Origin: Epiperipatus broadwayi
Lineage: Eukaryota; Onychophora; Udeonychophora; Euonychophora; Peripatidae
Assembly (NCBI GenBank): GCA_028023455.1
Contig: JAQFVV010006203.1
Span: 13,866,348 to 13,930,347 of the forward strand
Direction of reading: 5' to 3'
DNA: 64,000 nucleotides
Part shown: in pieces, positions 11,268-22,479 of the stretch
Numbering within the stretch: the first letter of the stretch is position 1
Layout: each line of letters opens with the position of its first letter
Position numbers and translations under genes: made by a program
Notes under the pieces: model-generated
Databases searched by the model: none
Told to the model about the DNA's origin: nothing
The model's input: the letters and a program-made list of their open reading frames with translations, nothing else

Positions 11268-11925
11268 CTACAGGGAAGGAAAAAGATCTCCAGATATCTT
11301 CAAATATGTGTGAAGGGGCAAGTTTCTTGTCCCTTTCTCGTATTTTTCTAATCTTCTTGAAGAAGAGATTAAGAGGGTTACTTGTTGTTTGGCTAAAAAT
11401 AAGACTACACCTGGTGGTCTAATAGGTATAGAGAATAAATGTGGATAGTCTTGTGATAAAGTACTGTTAATGTTGCTTATTAAGATTCCAAGTGTAGGAT
11501 TTTTCCATTGCAATATGGAAGTGATAGCATTTTGGTAGATCGGCAGTGATTGGGAACTAGAGAGGAGATAAAATGTGGTTTCCTCATCTCTGAAACATAA
11601 AGGGAAAATTGGGTCAATGCTTGAGAAACCCCTCCGGTAGACTAGGTATCTGTTTGTTTGAAGAGCATCAAGATTAACCTTGATTAGAAAATCCAGGAAC
11701 TTAGGTTCAAGAAACCAGTTTAAATTTCCTGATAATTGGTTTGTCTAGGAGGGTAGGGATTGGTGCGCAAATAGTATTGATAAAATTGTAGGCCTCCCAG
11801 AATTTAATTTTTTGGGAAGAGAGCGGGTTGGTTCGGGAGAGTACAATTTCTATAAGCACACTTATAAATAGGCAATATTTCATATTTACTTTAATTCTGT
11901 ATGCAATATAGGATGAAAGAGCCAC
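11268..11925 (-). pseudogene. Relic LINE C-terminal region (third LINE type)
   Basis: Reading the minus strand across two frames gives QKIKFWEAYNFI, then RYLVYRRGFSSIDPIFPLCF, then RDEETTFYLLSSSQ, then WKNPTLGIL. The order (x)RG..., a CxxC-like PLCF, and EET followed by a decayed H-L-L-x-x-C resembles the zinc-binding C-terminus that closes many LINE ORF2 proteins. The second cysteine pair is degraded (Y for H, S for C). At least one frameshift separates the two open stretches (11268-11513 and 11707-11925). No reverse transcriptase core remains. Confidence 0.4.
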
Positions 11926-12249
11926 TGTGTAAATTTATTTTTGATCATTTTGTTATCTCTCATTTTTCATGCAGCCATTGGAAATTGAGACTTCAGGATA
12001 AAGAATTTTCTTTCAAACATTTTATAAATCAAATATTACAAAGAAGAAAATGAGATTTAAATGTAAGTAAGATATATATATATATGTGTGTTACTGTTAA
12101 ATTTGTTCTTTTAGGGTAATCATATGAAAGACATCTCCAGAATGATTTGCTTCTGTTCAGCTTTGCAGGCTCCTCAGTGAAATCCATCTTATTGCAGGTC
12201 ACCTTTTTGTATCTTTTGCAACCAATTTTTCCAAGCATTATACATTTTT

Positions 12250-12640
12250 TTGATTAAAAGGGATTTGAACTCAGATTTTCAAGCTCCCTACAGCTATCCA
12301 TTCCATCTTATACAATCGATATACATAACCACATACATATGTTAAAAAGATAAATGATCTCCAATATTTGCATTTTGTGCTGAATCAACATTTATTAGTT
12401 TTCCCAGGTTATCATCTCCCACACATAAATAATCAGTGCTCAGTTTATATTAAGATAGCAAATCTTTAATGGACAGGTTTCAATCTTCTCTACCTCTAAC
12501 TCTTTAGCCATCCATATTATTGAAAATCTGATGATAGAACACTTAAAGCCCATGTTGATGCCAATGTTATTGTCATACCAATGCTGATTTTAAGTCACTG
12601 ATCCCTCATGTACAATACCTCAATATGTCTATTTAAATAC
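12250..12640 (-). repeat. Family C repeat: tRNA-related SINE-like unit
   Basis: On the minus strand the tRNA-like segment ends ...atctgagttcaaatccc at about 12258, where gttcaaatc fits the polymerase III box B (GWTCRANNC). A long non-tRNA body lies on the other side, containing gctatcttaatataaac and gattttcaataat-like blocks. Other copies are at 14.3-14.7, 50.6-51.0 and 54.9-56.3 kb. The A box is poorly conserved, so calling it a SINE rests mainly on box B, dispersal and shared body. Confidence 0.65.
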
Positions 12641-14093
12641 AATTTTTATAAAATAAATAAATAAATTAGGCCACCAAGCGTGTATAAAAAAACTTAACAA
12701 TAAACTAATAAAAGAACAGAATAGATTGGAACTAAAAAAGGAAAGTGGAAAAATAAATAATTAATAGGGATTAATTGTAGGCTGCAAATATAGTCAAAAT
12801 GATTCTGCATAAAATAAAATAAGTACGTGTAAAAATGAAGTAAATTTGATATAATTAACTATTTATTAACATATAGTGCTTTTTTTTTTTGTACCATTTT
12901 TTATTATTTTTACATTTTTTAACTGTCAGCATTTTTCTACAAAGTTTAAGCATCTCATAAAAAACATGATAAAAATATTTATTATTAAATATATTAAAAC
13001 AATTATTATTACCTGTTATGATTTTATTACTGTATAAAGAATGAATATTTTGAATATTTGTATTTTATATATAATATTTTGGATGTTTGTTCTTTCTCTA
13101 TTTCCTTTTGAAGCTTGAATGCTTAACTTCTTTTTTTTTTTTTAAAAAAAAAAAAAACTACCATTAACCTCGGAAAAAGAAAAAAAAACAATTTTTCATT
13201 TTACTTTTTATCTTTTTAAAAAAATAGAATAGAAGACATTTTTATATCTTGAACATTCCGTCCCCAAAACATTAATCTATTTCAGAAGTTAGGAAAAATA
13301 AAATGAGTTATCAAAAGTCATGTGATTATGTCGCTAGTTGACTATATATATAAAATTGTTACTAAAATTTAAATACCTATTATTATAAAAAAAAATTCTG
13401 CCCCTATCTATAATTATCTTATCAAGTGAAAGAATATTAACTTTCTGATATTAATAGCACAGAAAATAAAGAAAAGATACAAATTTTATACAATCAGAAT
13501 TCTTTTTTTATCCGTTCTGATGAAATTTATCTTTCTTTTAATTTTCCTCATTTATTTCATGATGAAAGTATCCGAAAACGCAATAATGAATAAAATATTT
13601 ATTTAATAATTTTAAATCGGATCATTTTATTAATTCACATAATATGGAGTGACCAAAACCCACCAATCCTTAATCTTTAAAGTCTTTCAGATTAAGTGGT
13701 TTAAAAAGAAAATTTGGCATTTAATAAAAAAAAAAAAGGAAGTATTATTTAATATATAACGCGGTTATTTTATATGTATACGTGTATGTGCAAATCATAA
13801 TCATCTCTCCTGAGGCAGGTTCCATAATCGTTTAAAGCTTTGTCTGTTTTATTTTTTTAAGTTTGTCCCGTAGTATCAGTGATAAGTCAAAAGGTAGCTC
13901 GTTTTGATTGTTTCTTAAGTGGGGAAAATATAAAAAATTATTTGACTAATTGAAAGGAACGAGTAGGCTTTGCTTGCCGCATTGATCCTCAAATATTTTT
14001 TGACATTCCAGTAACTGGCATGTAATATATATATATCAATTTTAAACAATGACTATATATATCTACCCAAAGTATTAGATGATTTGATTTGTT
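12641..14093. other. AT-rich spacer with homopolymer tracts
   Basis: Contains A and T runs of 10-15 bases (for example near 13130-13160) and no recognised gene or repeat family. Confidence 0.4.
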
Positions 14094-14969
14094 GGTACTG
14101 TGGTATTACAGCTGCGACATGAAGAATTATAATGGTTTAATCATTAAATTAAGTAGGTTATTAAATCAAAAACGTATTTTAAAATCTACATTAAAAAAAA
14201 AAATTAACAAAAAAAAAAAAATACGAAAAGCATTAACGTGAACAATAGTTAAAATGCGTGTTTAAATCAAATTGAGTGTGTGTTTGCATGTGCATATTCT
14301 GCATGATCTATTTTAATACATTGTACAGGCTTACACCTGCATTTATATATGTAATATATGCAGGATTCGAACTCAGACTTTCATACGACCTACAACTCTC
14401 TGTGCCATCTTCTATTGCTGACTTACCTGATCACACCCATGTTGAAGAGATAAATAATCACCAATATCGTATTTCGTGCTAAACCAGCACTCATCAGTTG
14501 GTTCAGACTACCATCTCCACACATATATACAATTAGTACTCAGCTTTATATTAAGATAACCAATCTTCATATTTTAATGAGTGCTGGTTTAGCACGAAAT
14601 AAGTTTATTGGTGATTATTTATCTTTTCAACATGTGTGTGATCAAGTGAGTCAGCAATATAAGATGATACAGTAGGTCGTGTGAAAGTCTGAGTTCGAAT
14701 CCCGCATATATTAGATATATAAATGCAGGTGTAAGCCTGTACAATGTATTAAAATAGATTATGCAGAATATGCACGTGCAAACACACACTCAATTTGATT
14801 TAACCACGCATTTAAACTATTATTCATATTAATGCTTTTCGTATTTTTTTTGTTAAATTGTTTTTTTTTAAATGTAGATTTTAAAATATGTTTTTGATTT
14901 AATAACCTAATTATCTTAATGATTAAACGATTATAATTCTTCATGTCGCAGCTCTAATACCACAGTACC
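14094..14969. repeat. Giant inverted repeat (arms about 400 bp, spacer 82 bp) built on family C
   Basis: The left arm 14094-14494 and right arm 14577-14969 are reverse complements over nearly their whole length, with scattered single changes and small indels in A/T runs. The outer ends read ggtactgtgg and ccacagtacc. Each arm contains the tRNA-related segment of family C, with box B gttcgaatcc at about 14694 on the plus strand and its inverse at about 14364. The spacer continues the family C body of the left arm. Transcription through it would give a long hairpin RNA. Open frames on both strands here are mirror images of repeat sequence. Confidence 0.9.
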
Positions 14970-15246
14970 GATTTGGTTTTTTTTATGTTAGCAATTCATT
15001 CAATTTATTCTACTCTAAAATTATCTATTACAACCTTGACTAATCACTGGACAATAGGTGATAATGCTTTGGGTTTTAAGTGAATTTATTTTATAATTCT
15101 CAAACTAATAACTTGAAATTTTATAATGAAACTCAAGTCCCTAAAATGTATAGCATCATACCTTTATGAGAAAATTATATTAGGTTCAAAACATTAAGAC
15201 ATTTTTGAATTTCTGGTTATTGGCTTGAATAGAGTACAAGATGTGA

Positions 15247-15477
15247 AAATGGCTTCTGAATGTGCAGATCAATGCTAATGCTCTTCAGAGAAGGCCAATG
15301 GCCAAATACTTGTTTGAGGATCAGCAACCATTTGCTTACAAGGCACTCATCACTTTTTCGATTCTCTATGATTTGTTTTCTATGTCAATTACTGTGGTAA
15401 CAGTAATCTTTTCACCATATGCTACACTCATAGCAGTTTTGCTATCAACTAAAACAGTTCTCCAATTATGTTGCTGA
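15247..15477 (+). CDS. Unidentified hydrophobic open segment, candidate terminal exon
   Basis: An open frame runs from 15247 to a stop at 15477, followed closely by further stops. The protein has a short polar start (QRRPMAKYLFEDQQPF) and two hydrophobic stretches, ALITFSILYDLFSMSI with the next 8 residues and ATLIAVLLSTKTVLQL, consistent with membrane segments. The bases tgtgcag at 15261-15267 could be a splice acceptor, though the upstream pyrimidine tract is weak. Codon use looks less random than in other frames of the window. I do not recognise the family and no partner exon can be proved; a fortuitous frame is possible. Confidence 0.25.
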   Translation, partial: KWLLNVQINANALQRRPMAKYLFEDQQPFAYKALITFSILYDLFSMSITVVTVIFSPYATLIAVLLSTKTVLQLCC

Positions 15478-15689
15478 TAATAAAGGATATCATGGCAAAA
15501 ATATCTTATCTTATGATTTATAATTAAATTTAATTAGAAATAAAAAAATTGGATAATCTTCTACATAGAGAATTAAAATAAATACTTACATCCACTGCTA
15601 AAACTCTTTGATATGGACATAGACCAATCACACTGTTCCTGACTTGGTTAACTTTTTTTTTTTTTAAGGTTCTACTCAAGTTGCTATTT

Positions 15690-15885
15690 TTCTTTTGTTA
15701 ATTAGGCCATAGCCAACCCAGTTTATTGTCCAACATTAGTAGGAAAGTGGGTATTAACTATTTTTAGCTTGAGGGTAAAATTTTGGATGAAAAATTACTT
15801 ACACCCTCATCATTGACCATTTAGCATTATTTCTCTTTGGAAGATTGTTGGAAATACTTTTACCTGGAGAATTATTTAAAAACTA
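15690..15885 (-). repeat. Family B dispersed repeat, decayed copy
   Basis: The minus strand reads gttaatacccactttcctac and then ggacaataaactgggttggc, matching the family B core 'aaatacccacttactgaccaat ... ggttggctaac' in order (other copies near 29.7, 32.2, 33.1, 45.3 and 53.7 kb). Confidence 0.5.
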
Positions 15886-15897
15886 GTTGTTTTTTTT

Positions 15898-16011
15898 AAT
15901 TCGATATATATAGATGTATGTATTATTACATTTTGCAGTAATTAGTTAGTATTTCTAATTCGATATATAGATAGATGTATTATTACATTATTTTGCAGTA
16001 ATTAGTTAGTA
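15898..16011. repeat. Tandem duplication, about 57-bp unit
   Basis: Two adjacent units, 15898-15956 and 15957-16011, both start aattcgatatata and end gcagtaattagttagta. They differ by a few insertions in the AT-rich middle. Confidence 0.8.
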
Positions 16012-16680
16012 AATGGTGCATATCCAAGTTTGTTTTTATAAAACAACTCAAAAAAAAAAAAGAATTTCTATGTAATTGCAGTCGTGGAATGCCCTTGAAT
16101 TTAATTCTTTGTATTCGTGTACGAGCGGCTGCTAACAAATAATAGTGACACTTTAAATATGAAATTTGATTTTGCCTTCCAATTACTAACGGTAATTCAT
16201 ATTCATGTGAAAAATTTAACGTCACATTGCTTAAAAGTATTTAAGGGGAATTTACTTTTAATGCAATTATTTTAGCTTTGGGGAAACTAAAGATTTATTG
16301 GGAGGACACTTAACTAAGTGCGTTTAAAGATTCATTCTACAGGATGTTCTCCGATTATAATAATTAATGACTCGCTAGAATGAAACTGGAAATCTTTTTT
16401 TTTTTTTAAGTTGAAAATGTGGGAAAGGGAATATTATTTACTGAAATTTATTAATTAACAAAAACAATAAGCAACAAACAGAAGTAGCTCAATTATTCTT
16501 TACAAAATTCCGGATGATTCATTTATTACAAAATAACGCAAAATTTGAATTATTGGTTTTGAATTAAAGATATATATATCTTTGATTATTTTCTTTTTTG
16601 CTTAGTATTATTTATTCATTCATTTACATATGTACCTTTTTGCGTATCAGTAACTTGCTTTAATTTTCCAATTTATTTGT
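16012..16680. other. AT-rich spacer, nothing recognised
   Basis: No supported gene or repeat. A short antisense open frame (15983-16225) has no recognisable domain. Confidence 0.35.
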
Positions 16681-18830
16681 GATCATCATTAACCATTATC
16701 AATCCACTGCAGGATGAAGATCTCTCCAAGTTCAATCCATCCTCTGTGATTCTTTAGCTTTTCTTCTCCACATCATCTCTGCACACTTTCTTATTTCATC
16801 CATCCATCTCACATGTGGTCTCTTGCTGGGTCTTTTACAATCTCTTGGAATTCAGTTTAAGATTTCAGTTGTCCATCTATTATCATCTCTTCTAGCAATA
16901 TGTCCAGCCCAACTCCACTTCAGTCTTAATTTTTTCAATGAGATCAGTAACATCTGTTTGTTCTCTTACCCATATATTGCATTTTTGATCTCTTCTTGTT
17001 ATTCCTAACATACTTCTCTCCATACTTCTTTGAGTAGTCTGAAGTCTCTGTATTGCTCTTCTATTAAGTGTCCAAGTCTCAGATCCATAAGTAAGAACTG
17101 GTAAAACATATTTATTAAAAACCTTTTCAATTACATAGGCATATTTTCTTTTAGTATCAAGTTATTTCTACCAAAAGCACTCCAAACAAGTTTAATTCTA
17201 TAATTAATTTCATCCATTATGTTTCCATCTGTATTAATAATCTGACCAAGATATTTGTAGCTGTTAACTTCTTCTAATTCATCACATAATCAATCTTTAT
17301 TTTCATATTTTGAGAAAATCCATTGAATATTACTTTAGTCTTTTTAACATTTATCTTTAGTCCTACTTTCATCTGATATTTCCTGCAACTCTAAAGCATT
17401 ATTTGTAAAAACAACTATACATCTGCAAATCTAAATGACTTAAATTACTTTCACTCCTTTAGCTTCCCATTTTAATCCACAAAATACTTTTTGCAGCAGA
17501 GCTGTAAAAAGTTTTGAAGATATAGAATCACTTTGTCTTAACCCTTGTCAATGTTGACTTTCCTAGTATCATTATGTAATCTAATTGTTGCTGTTGCATT
17601 TTTATAAATATTCTTCAAAATATGACAGTATCCTAGATCTATACTGTGATGATCTAATGCTAATCATTGAAGAAATGTTTATAGAATCAAATGTCTTTTC
17701 ATAATCTACAAATCCAAAGCATAATGGCAACTCATATTCACTTGTCCTTTCTATAACTTCTCTCAGTACCTGGATATGATCTACTGCACTAAAACAACTT
17801 TTAAATCCAGCTTGTTCTCTTGGTTGGTAGAAATCCAATGTTTTCTGTAGACGAGTTGTAATTATCTTGGTAAAATTTTTGTATAAAACTGATAAAAGGC
17901 TGATAGGTCTGTAATTTTTAATATCTTCTTTATCATCTTTTTTAAATATTAATATTAATACTGCATTCTTTCAATCATCTGTTACATCTTTATCATTTAG
18001 ACATTTGGTATATAACTTTGCTAAAAAAATTCTACTTCTTCACCTGCTTCTTTTAATATATCAATTATAATTCATTACCTGGAGCTTTTCCTTTCTTCAT
18101 AAATTTAATTGCATGTCTCACTTCTTTATTTAAAATTCGGGGCAATTTTGGAGGATATAATAGATATAGGAGGTACTTTATTACTATATAATTCTTGATA
18201 GAAGTCTTCTACCCATTTCATGATGTCATCTCTCTTTTTAGTAATAATTTCATCTTTTTTTTTTTTATTGCAGATATAAATTTCCTACCAATACCAAAAT
18301 GTTGTTTTACACTCTTCTACAGCTTTCCTTGCTAGTTCACAGTCATACTTTCTTTTATCATTTTCAACTCTTTTCTGCGCCATTTTATAAAATTTGAGAT
18401 ATTCAATCCTTTTTAATGCATCATTTTTGTATATTTTCATATTCCTTCTTTTCTTCATAAATTCTCTAGTCTCAATGGAAATTTTATTGATCAAATGCTG
18501 CTTCTTTCTACCAGCTATCTTTGTTGCAGTTTTTAAAAGTTTATCAGTTATTTTCATGTTAATTTCATTCAAATCTGAATCATGTTCAAAATCTGCTAAT
18601 AGTTGAGAACCGATTTGTAAGTTCTAATTTAAATTCATTAGAATGTTTCTGAAGATTAGGAATAACAACTGTAAATATTGTTTTTCTTAATAATTTTTGT
18701 CTCTAGTTTTGCATTAACAAGTATCTTATATCTTACTAACTGATGATTACTTTTTGTGTTAAATTTATTAAGAACATTACAATTTGAAATATGTATTTTC
18801 GGTTAGTCAAAATACAATCCAAATGACGAT
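16681..18830 (-). pseudogene. Second RTE-clade retrotransposon copy, 5'-truncated
   Basis: The minus strand matches the 367-7860 element from its endonuclease tail to its 3' end without the 4.4-kb insertion. Visible pieces include the linker (TATKIAGRKKQHLINKIS, open at 18285-18572), the motif A region VDYEKTFDSINISS (open at 17602-17838), a decayed motif B and FADD box near 17.42-17.55 kb, and the C-terminal RRP-rich tail near 16.8 kb. It ends at about 16690 in cctgcagtggattgataatg-like 3' sequence. Frameshifts and stops are scattered throughout. It supplies the uninterrupted reference for the first copy. The 5' end is truncated at the part equivalent to about 1275 of the first copy and is followed by a short inverted piece. 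Confidence 0.85.
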
Positions 18831-18856
18831 ACAGCAGAATTGGATTATTTGTGATA
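18820..18856 (+). repeat. Inverted 5' scrap of the RTE element
   Basis: Directly beyond the 5' end of the minus-strand RTE copy, the plus strand reads acagcagaattggattat, identical in orientation to 1264-1281 of the first copy. The inverted piece is about 31 bases and overlaps the truncated copy by about 10 bases of element sequence. Confidence 0.75.
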
Positions 18857-18869
18857 AAGAAATATAAAT

Positions 18870-19560
18870 TTAATAGGTTGCATTATTTTATTCTCCATGT
18901 TTTTTGTTTATCTTGTTCATGCGATGCACTGTGGCTTCTCCTTTATTGAAATCATGAATCTCTCAGCCACTATGCCCATAGAAATCTGTTAGCCACCTTC
19001 CCTTTCCATTTCTCACCCTAAGTTTTTCAATATTCTTCTCTATCCTGCTCCATCCCATTTTTACATCATCATCTTTGTTCACTCTATGGTATTTATATCT
19101 AGATACCCCTTACTTTTTCCAAACCCAGCATAAAAACTAAGAACCTACTTTATGTATAATTATTTTTGTTATTCTCCCAAACTCTATTATTTGTACCCTT
19201 TCTGCTTATAAGCATTCTACATTCAATTAGCAGATGCCTAATATTTTCCATGCCTTTCTTACATAACTTGCAGACTAAATCATCCCCATTTCTTCATTTA
19301 TGTATATATTACTTGTTGCTAATGATCCTGTTCGAGCCTTAACAGTAAACTACTTTCCTTGCTATTATCATAAATTAACTCTCACCCAATATTCTGTTTA
19401 CTTCATATATATTTGAACTCTTTTTACTCTCCATTTCTCTAACTCCTTATTTTTTATTAATGCATTTATTCTTCTATCTTATTCTTTACCACTATAACAT
19501 TCAACAATCCTCCTAACACAATCTCATCCCATCTTTTGTACAAGTATTAAAGCAGTTGTT
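18870..19560 (-). pseudogene. Relic LINE C-terminal domain with a Cys-Cys-His-Cys knuckle
   Basis: The minus strand encodes CKLCKKGMENIRHLLIEC (about 19212-19272), a C-x2-C...H-x4-C knuckle typical of the extreme C-terminus of many LINE ORF2 proteins. It is preceded by ARTGSLATSNIYINEE-like residues, which is also usual. Stops and frameshifts occur on both sides. The relation to the piece at 11.3-11.9 kb is one of type, not of close sequence. Confidence 0.5.
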
Positions 19561-19589
19561 TTCGAGATCTTTTGTAATTTCAAGGAATT

Positions 19590-19670
19590 ATTGGATAATC
19601 CCAGACTGGTTTCTGGCTTATAACTTTTGTGAGGAATTTGGATTTAATACGCATGAACCTGCTGGTCCTA
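19590..19670 (+). repeat. Family A repeat, strongly decayed fragment
   Basis: The string cccagactggtttctggctt followed by gtgaggaatttggat follows the family A interior (ccagactagtttttggctt ... gtgaggagccttggat). No terminal repeats remain. Confidence 0.4.
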
Positions 19671-19833
19671 AGTTACTCACAGCGATACTATTGAGCTTTT
19701 TATACTTATTTAGCAGATGGATTTTTTAAACACAACTTAACTCTTAACAAAAATGTAAAAGAACCTTTAGAGATTTCAATCAGGTGTTATATCAACTAGT
19801 GGGTTTATTAAGTTTTTCAATTGTGCATCTACA

Positions 19834-20079
19834 GATTTGATCATGATGTGTTTCATGGTTTTTGTTTGTCAGTGGCTGTTCAATTTCATTTATGAAGGAA
19901 ATGAGCATAACAATCTTTGTCCTGCATTTCTGGATGAATCTCCTTTAATGTCTAGGAAGAATAAATTCAGCCAGTTTATTCTTGATCTTGCATGTATTAG
20001 TGATGTGATGCTAATTGTCATCACATGTATAACAGACTTCATTTTAATGAACTCTTGGTTAAAGATTACAAATTATTAA
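19834..20079 (+). CDS. Unidentified hydrophobic open segment, candidate exon
   Basis: The frame is preceded by a good-looking splice acceptor (T-rich tract then tgcatctacag at 19823-19833) and ends at a stop at 20079. It shows a hydrophobic start (MMCFMVFVCQWLFNFIYEG), a polar stretch with two cysteines (CPAFLDESPLMSRKNKF), then a second hydrophobic stretch (DLACISDVMLIVITCITDFI). The first codon listed by simple frame calling is TTG, so a real start here is unlikely; an exon is the better reading. It could belong to the same gene as the segment at 15247, but the two RTE/LINE relics between them would then be intronic. Not recognised. Confidence 0.25.
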   Translation, partial: DLIMMCFMVFVCQWLFNFIYEGNEHNNLCPAFLDESPLMSRKNKFSQFILDLACISDVMLIVITCITDFILMNSWLKITNY

Positions 20080-20870
20080 AACTTAAAATTGATAGCTTGA
20101 AATTCAAAAAACTATTTATTTTGAACCCTAGCTAACTTGCTGGTGTAATTCTGTATATTTAATGTCATCAGTTGTGTAAATGTAAACTCATCCTTTTGAT
20201 TAGAATGATATATTATAATAAACATAATACAAACATCTGTTTTCAATATTTTTCTGAAGGTTTGTGATGACAGCATATTGGACAATTTCCATCATCTAAC
20301 ATTAATTATTGAATGTATTTAGAAAACTGTTTAAACTTTATTTAAATTTTCCAATTACATTGAACTGTTAGTAATAGCACACAGATTAGTATATCCAATA
20401 TATACTACAATTAGCTTACAATGTGTTATGAAAATCATTGGTTTTCCTCTACTCCAGAGCTCCTATAGTAGTTATGCTTAATCAATAAATAAGCCAGTTC
20501 TGGTAATATGAATGTCATTGTGCTATCATTTACTGTTTTCTTAATATACACATATTTAATTAATAATATTTTGTAAGCAATATTTACCAATAACACTAGT
20601 TTAGATATACTTTAAACGCTTTGACAGTTTTCACACTTATCAAAAACATATGATTAAAGATATCTGAAAAAGGCACATGAACTCCAAGATATATTTTTTA
20701 CTGAACTAATATTCTTCAACTGGCTTAAGACACAACTTGTCTCACTTATTATTTTCATAAAGTATCCACCTTGTGTAATTCTTTTTCAGTGCAATCAAAT
20801 AAAATTTCTTACTTATATTTTTTACAGTTTCGACTGACCACCAGATTTCATCAGTTACAATATTCATATA
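20080..20870. other. AT-rich spacer, nothing recognised
   Basis: A possible poly(A) signal (aataaa-like) lies near 20217, which would suit the preceding candidate exon, but no further gene signal is seen. Confidence 0.3.
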
Positions 20871-20875
20871 TAATA

Positions 20876-21115
20876 ATGTGAAAGCTAAACACCTTCATAC
20901 AGATACGCTTTAAACATGCTTACATGACAGCCAATCAGATGGAATAATGACATCACATGGGACTCTAAATTCTAAAACACAAGCCAGAACTATTAGAAAA
21001 AGATGGGGCCCCATCTTAATCTATGCCTCAATTATATTTAAATAAGCCAGACTCAAGCATTTTGAACTAAGAGTGTGAAGCTTAAATACCTTCACATTTA
21101 ATCCACTAAATATTA
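20876..21115. repeat. Family D dispersed element
   Basis: Begins aatgtgaaagctaaacacc, the same sequence that forms both arms of the palindrome at 4421, and ends near gtgaagcttaaataccttcac. Both ends contain a small self-complementary gtgaag...cttcac module. About 240 bp, non-coding. Probably a non-autonomous DNA element. Confidence 0.5.
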
Positions 21116-21412
21116 TATATATAAATTAACAATGCGAAATCATCCGATTTACAACAAAGCAATATTTTTAAATCTAATGAAATGATATTAATAAATGTAA
21201 ATATATTAAATTTAAGCGTAAACAGATAATATTATATGACCGTACAATTAGTATGTGTTAGAGCATACATAAATATATTTAATTATGTAACTCATTTTAC
21301 ATAAAACTTTACATTATAGATTTTACAGAATACTTAATATAAATATCTGTTTATGTATGTATAAATATATATACTAATTGTATAGTCATGCATATTTGAA
21401 TATTGTAGCCTT

Positions 21413-21437
21413 TTGAAGACTGATGATCAGTTGAAAC
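21413..21437 (+). other. Hairpin-plus-GAAAC module (copy 1 of 6)
   Basis: ttgaaga, then the stem ctga-tga-tcag, then ttgaaac, followed by AT-rich sequence with atttatttc. The same design recurs at 28646, 29041, 41381, 44022 and 47937. It recalls the CUGANGA...GAAA core of hammerhead ribozymes carried by Penelope-like elements and retrozymes, but stem lengths are irregular and catalytic competence is doubtful. Confidence 0.3.
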
Positions 21438-21612
21438 TAAAATCATTTATTTCAGCTTAATTTAGCATCTAGTTACTTTATTTACTTTTGGACATATGCG
21501 TAAAATCTATCTCTTTTCATTTAATTGAATATGTATGCTGAAATCCCAAGTTTGTGCTGATTTTCCATCTACACCTTTATACTGCTTAACAAGGACAATT
21601 GATTTCCTAAAC

Positions 21613-21922
21613 CAGGGGTCCCCAACCCTATGCCCGTGGGCACTATAAGTGCCCGCAGACCATTTTACGTATGCCCATTGCTATCCAGATATGATAAAAA
21701 ATTATTTATCTGATACAAATAAATTTAATTTTTAAGATTTCTTATAAATTATTGTATTATATTGTAATCAAATTGTAGGGCATACTATACTTTTACACGT
21801 AAAAGGGTCTACCATTAACAATATCCAACTATAAATTTAAATTGGAAAAAATAAATGGTGCCCCGCCACCTGGCCAATATTATAGAATGTGCTCTTAAGT
21901 GCAAAAAGGTTGGGGACTGCTG
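21613..21922. mobile_element. Non-autonomous hAT element (MITE), 310 bp, complete
   Basis: Terminal inverted repeats caggggtccccaacc (left) and the complement of ggttggggactgctg (right) match at 13 of 15 positions and have the CAGNGGTNCCCAACC form of hAT elements. Flanking 8-bp duplications are tcctaaac (21605-21612) and ccctaaac (21923-21930), one mismatch. The interior is AT-rich and has no transposase. Confidence 0.92.
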
Positions 21923-21930
21923 CCCTAAAC

Positions 21931-22479
21931 GTTATCATAAAGCAAGAAGATTGGATAAAAAGCAAGGAATTATAATGGTTTTTTTGTGAGGAAAAATTCA
22001 TTTCTATGGATAAAAATTATGCCATAAATGTATTAACAAACATCTTAACCTAAGGTATGAAGTAATTAAAAAAAAACCCTAATGTACAATATATGTATTT
22101 GTTATCTGTATATTATGCAGGCATGTACTTAAAATATGTATATATGGAGCATAATGCAATTTAAATCTATATATATAAAGTTTAGCTTAAAGTTGTTATT
22201 TTATTATAATCCATCCATCCAGCACTCATCATCTCCAGTTTTTGAATCATCAAAAAGTTATTCTTTCTTCAGTACTCATTGTCATCCAGTTTTTTTTTTT
22301 TGATTCATCAGTTATTCATTCTAAGGATCTATCATTGTCATTCTCTTAATGATATTGATTTTTCAGAAAAGGTACATTAGGTGTTGATGGCTGAGGATTT
22401 CTAGAGAAAAAGGTTAAAATGAATGGTTGACTTGCTTCTGTGATTTTTTTTTTGTACAACATATTTTAAGATCTCATTC
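21931..22479. other. AT-rich spacer with a degenerate two-copy repeat
   Basis: Near 22215-22325 a segment containing cag(c/t)actcat...gattcatca(a/g) is repeated twice with a T-run expansion in the second copy. No gene seen. Confidence 0.35.

Noticed and set aside
12029-12238. 69-residue minus-strand open frame
   Set aside because: Mixed composition with a plausible N-terminal half, but no domain, no splice context and no homology that I recognise.
15247-15477. Assignment of the hydrophobic segment to a named membrane protein family
   Set aside because: No diagnostic motif; any name would be a guess.
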